A stretch of 6,211 nt of DNA, taken from contig JACRCB010000117.1 of NCBI GenBank assembly GCA_016219165.1, positions 1-6,211 on the forward strand, read 5' to 3'. A program made the position numbers and the translations under genes. Positions within the stretch are counted from its first letter, which is position 1, and each line of letters begins with the position of its first letter. Shown one piece after another: positions 5,430 to 6,211 of this stretch. The stretch comes from Deltaproteobacteria bacterium. Its GTDB lineage: Bacteria > Desulfobacterota > GWC2-55-46 > DRQE01. The notes under the pieces are model-generated. The model searched no databases, had not been told where the DNA came from, and saw only the letters and a list, made by a program, of their open reading frames with translations.

Positions 5430-5497
5430 CCCAGCACCACTTTTGACAGGATTTCTTTCAGAACATTCAAAGTCAACGTGTCAAAAGTGGTGCTGGG
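5430..5497. repeat. Perfect 19-bp inverted repeat with 30-nt loop
   Basis: The arms are 5430-5448 and 5479-5497, starting CCCAGCACCACTTTTGACA; every base pairs. The loop (5449-5478) is AT-richer than its surroundings. The right arm ends 4 nt before the methyltransferase Shine-Dalgarno site, so folding would leave that site exposed but close. TTGACA (5443-5448) matches a -35 box, but no good -10 follows at the right distance. It may be a regulatory hairpin, a bidirectional attenuator or the remnant of a small palindromic element. Confidence 0.8.
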
Positions 5498-5501
5498 TGC
5501 C

Positions 5502-5507
5502 GGGAGG
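5502..5507 (+). promoter_or_regulatory. Shine-Dalgarno site fixing the methyltransferase start
   Basis: GGGAGG lies 7 nt before the ATG at 5515. It is the strongest ribosome binding site near this gene and favours the 5515 start over the in-frame TTG at 5377, which overlaps the thrC stop and has no comparable site. Confidence 0.8.
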
Positions 5508-5514
5508 CTTAAAT

Positions 5515-6150
5515 ATGGGGTCTTTGACGAAAGAACACTGGGAAAAGGTTTACGAAACGAAATCATCGAATGAATTAAGCTGGTTTCAGTCCTATCCTAA
5601 GACATCGGTTGAACTCATATCAGGCCTTAATCTGCCTAAAACCGCGGCGATTATAGACGTCGGCGGCGGGGACGGCAGGCTTGTCGGCGCACTTCTAAAA
5701 CAAGGGTTTGTAAACCTGCATGTATTGGATATTTCGGCGAGGGCCATAGAACGGGCGAAGGCTCGTCTGCGCGGAAAGGCAGACGGCGTAATCTGGATTG
5801 TCTCCGACATCACGGAATTTTCGACGGAGATTAGATTCGACCTTTGGCACGACAGGGCGGCTTTTCACTTTCTTGTGGATGAAACGCAGATAGGAAAATA
5901 TATTGAAACCGCAAATAAAAATATCAGGGAAGGGGGATGCCTGATGATAGGGGCGTTCTCGGAAAAAGGGCCGAAAAGGTGCAGCGGGCTCGATGTCAGG
6001 CGGTATTCGGAAACCGCGATGGCGGAAAGATTGAAGGGCGGGTTTGAAAAGATAAGGTGCGTGGAGGAAGACCATACGACACCGTCCGGCGCCTGTCAGA
6101 ACTTTTTATTTTGCGGTTTCATGAGAAGGGGGTTTAAGAACGGAACGTGA
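5515..6150 (+). CDS. Class I SAM-dependent methyltransferase, substrate unknown
   Basis: This 211-aa cytosolic protein has a Rossmann-type methyltransferase fold. Motif I is IIDVGGGDGRL (46-56), the acidic residue after strand 2 is D72 in VLDIS, and SDIT (97-100) follows. WHDRAAFHFL (111-120) occupies the motif IV region. The N-terminus, HWEKVYETKSSNELSWFQSYP (8-28), is characteristic of a small stand-alone family often labelled 'trans-aconitate/thiopurine methyltransferase-like'. The conserved tail has RRYSE (162-166) and a His-Thr-Thr-Pro patch (187-190). I take the ATG at 5515 because homology begins there and a strong Shine-Dalgarno precedes it; starting at 5377 would add 46 residues translated from hairpin repeats. 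It is 134 nt from thrC behind two hairpins, so co-transcription is uncertain. Slightly lower GC and different codon use hint that it is not an original member of the operon. Confidence 0.85.
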   Translation: MGSLTKEHWEKVYETKSSNELSWFQSYPKTSVELISGLNLPKTAAIIDVGGGDGRLVGALLKQGFVNLHVLDISARAIERAKARLRGKADGVIWIVSDITEFSTEIRFDLWHDRAAFHFLVDETQIGKYIETANKNIREGGCLMIGAFSEKGPKRCSGLDVRRYSETAMAERLKGGFEKIRCVEEDHTTPSGACQNFLFCGFMRRGFKNGT

Positions 6151-6209
6151 ACGTTGTCCGTGAACGTGTCCGTGGAAAGGTTTTTTTACGGTCACGGGTC
6201 CCTGTCACG
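6147..6209. repeat. Degenerate 12-13-bp tandem repeats at the window end
   Basis: GTGAACGTTGTCC (6147-6159) is followed directly by GTGAACGTGTCC (6160-6171) and a partial unit, GTGG. The first unit overlaps the methyltransferase stop codon. After a T7 run (6181-6187), GTCACG occurs twice 13 nt apart (6191-6196, 6204-6209). CCGTGA (6158-6163) is complementary to TCACGG (6192-6197). The array runs to the window edge. The T-run lacks a good preceding GC stem, so I do not call a terminator. Confidence 0.6.
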
Positions 6210-6211
6210 AA

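Noticed and set aside
5443..5471. Promoter for the methyltransferase from TTGACA at 5443
   Set aside because: The -35 match is exact but lies inside the perfect inverted repeat, and the hexamer at 17-nt spacing (TTCAAA, 5466-5471) matches only half of the -10 consensus.

Overview
The window is about 6.2 kb of moderately GC-rich bacterial chromosome. All five convincing genes lie on the + strand: lipA (lipoyl synthase), an AlaC-type aminotransferase, hom (homoserine dehydrogenase with an ACT domain), thrC (threonine synthase) and a small class I SAM-dependent methyltransferase. There are no rRNA or tRNA genes, no CRISPR array, no transposase and no phage genes. Heavy use of ATA (Ile) and AGG (Arg) codons, the aminotransferase-hom-thrC order and the types of intergenic repeat fit a deep-branching Gram-negative lineage of the Desulfobacterota/'Deltaproteobacteria' or Nitrospirota kind. 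That placement is an inference from style, not proven.

Layout. Positions 1-540 hold no gene. They are a mosaic of at least four short palindromic repeat families, some nested in others, ending in an AT-rich stretch (541-600) with a weak promoter-like signal. lipA follows at 610-1506. Positions 1507-1755 are again packed with hairpins, including an inverted copy of the composite repeat found upstream of lipA, so lipA sits between two inverted repeat copies. The aminotransferase, hom and thrC (1756-5380) form a tight operon: the first gap is 24 nt, and hom and thrC overlap by 17 nt. Positions 5381-5514 hold two more hairpins. The methyltransferase follows, best started at 5515 rather than at the upstream TTG that would extend it through the hairpins. 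The last 60 bases are degenerate CGTGAACG-like repeats that begin in its stop codon.

Function. Hom reduces aspartate semialdehyde to homoserine, and ThrC converts phosphohomoserine to threonine. The kinase step between them (homoserine kinase) is not encoded here and must lie elsewhere. The aminotransferase probably supplies or balances amino groups (alanine/glutamate/pyruvate). LipA completes lipoyl cofactor synthesis on 2-oxoacid dehydrogenase and glycine-cleavage proteins and has no obvious pathway link to the threonine operon. The methyltransferase substrate cannot be told from sequence.

The genes are ordinary. The unusual part is the intergenic DNA: a dense pile-up of distinct palindromic repeats, including a hairpin family with a constant 13-bp stem and a highly variable loop. 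I do not see evidence for a new multi-gene system in this window.
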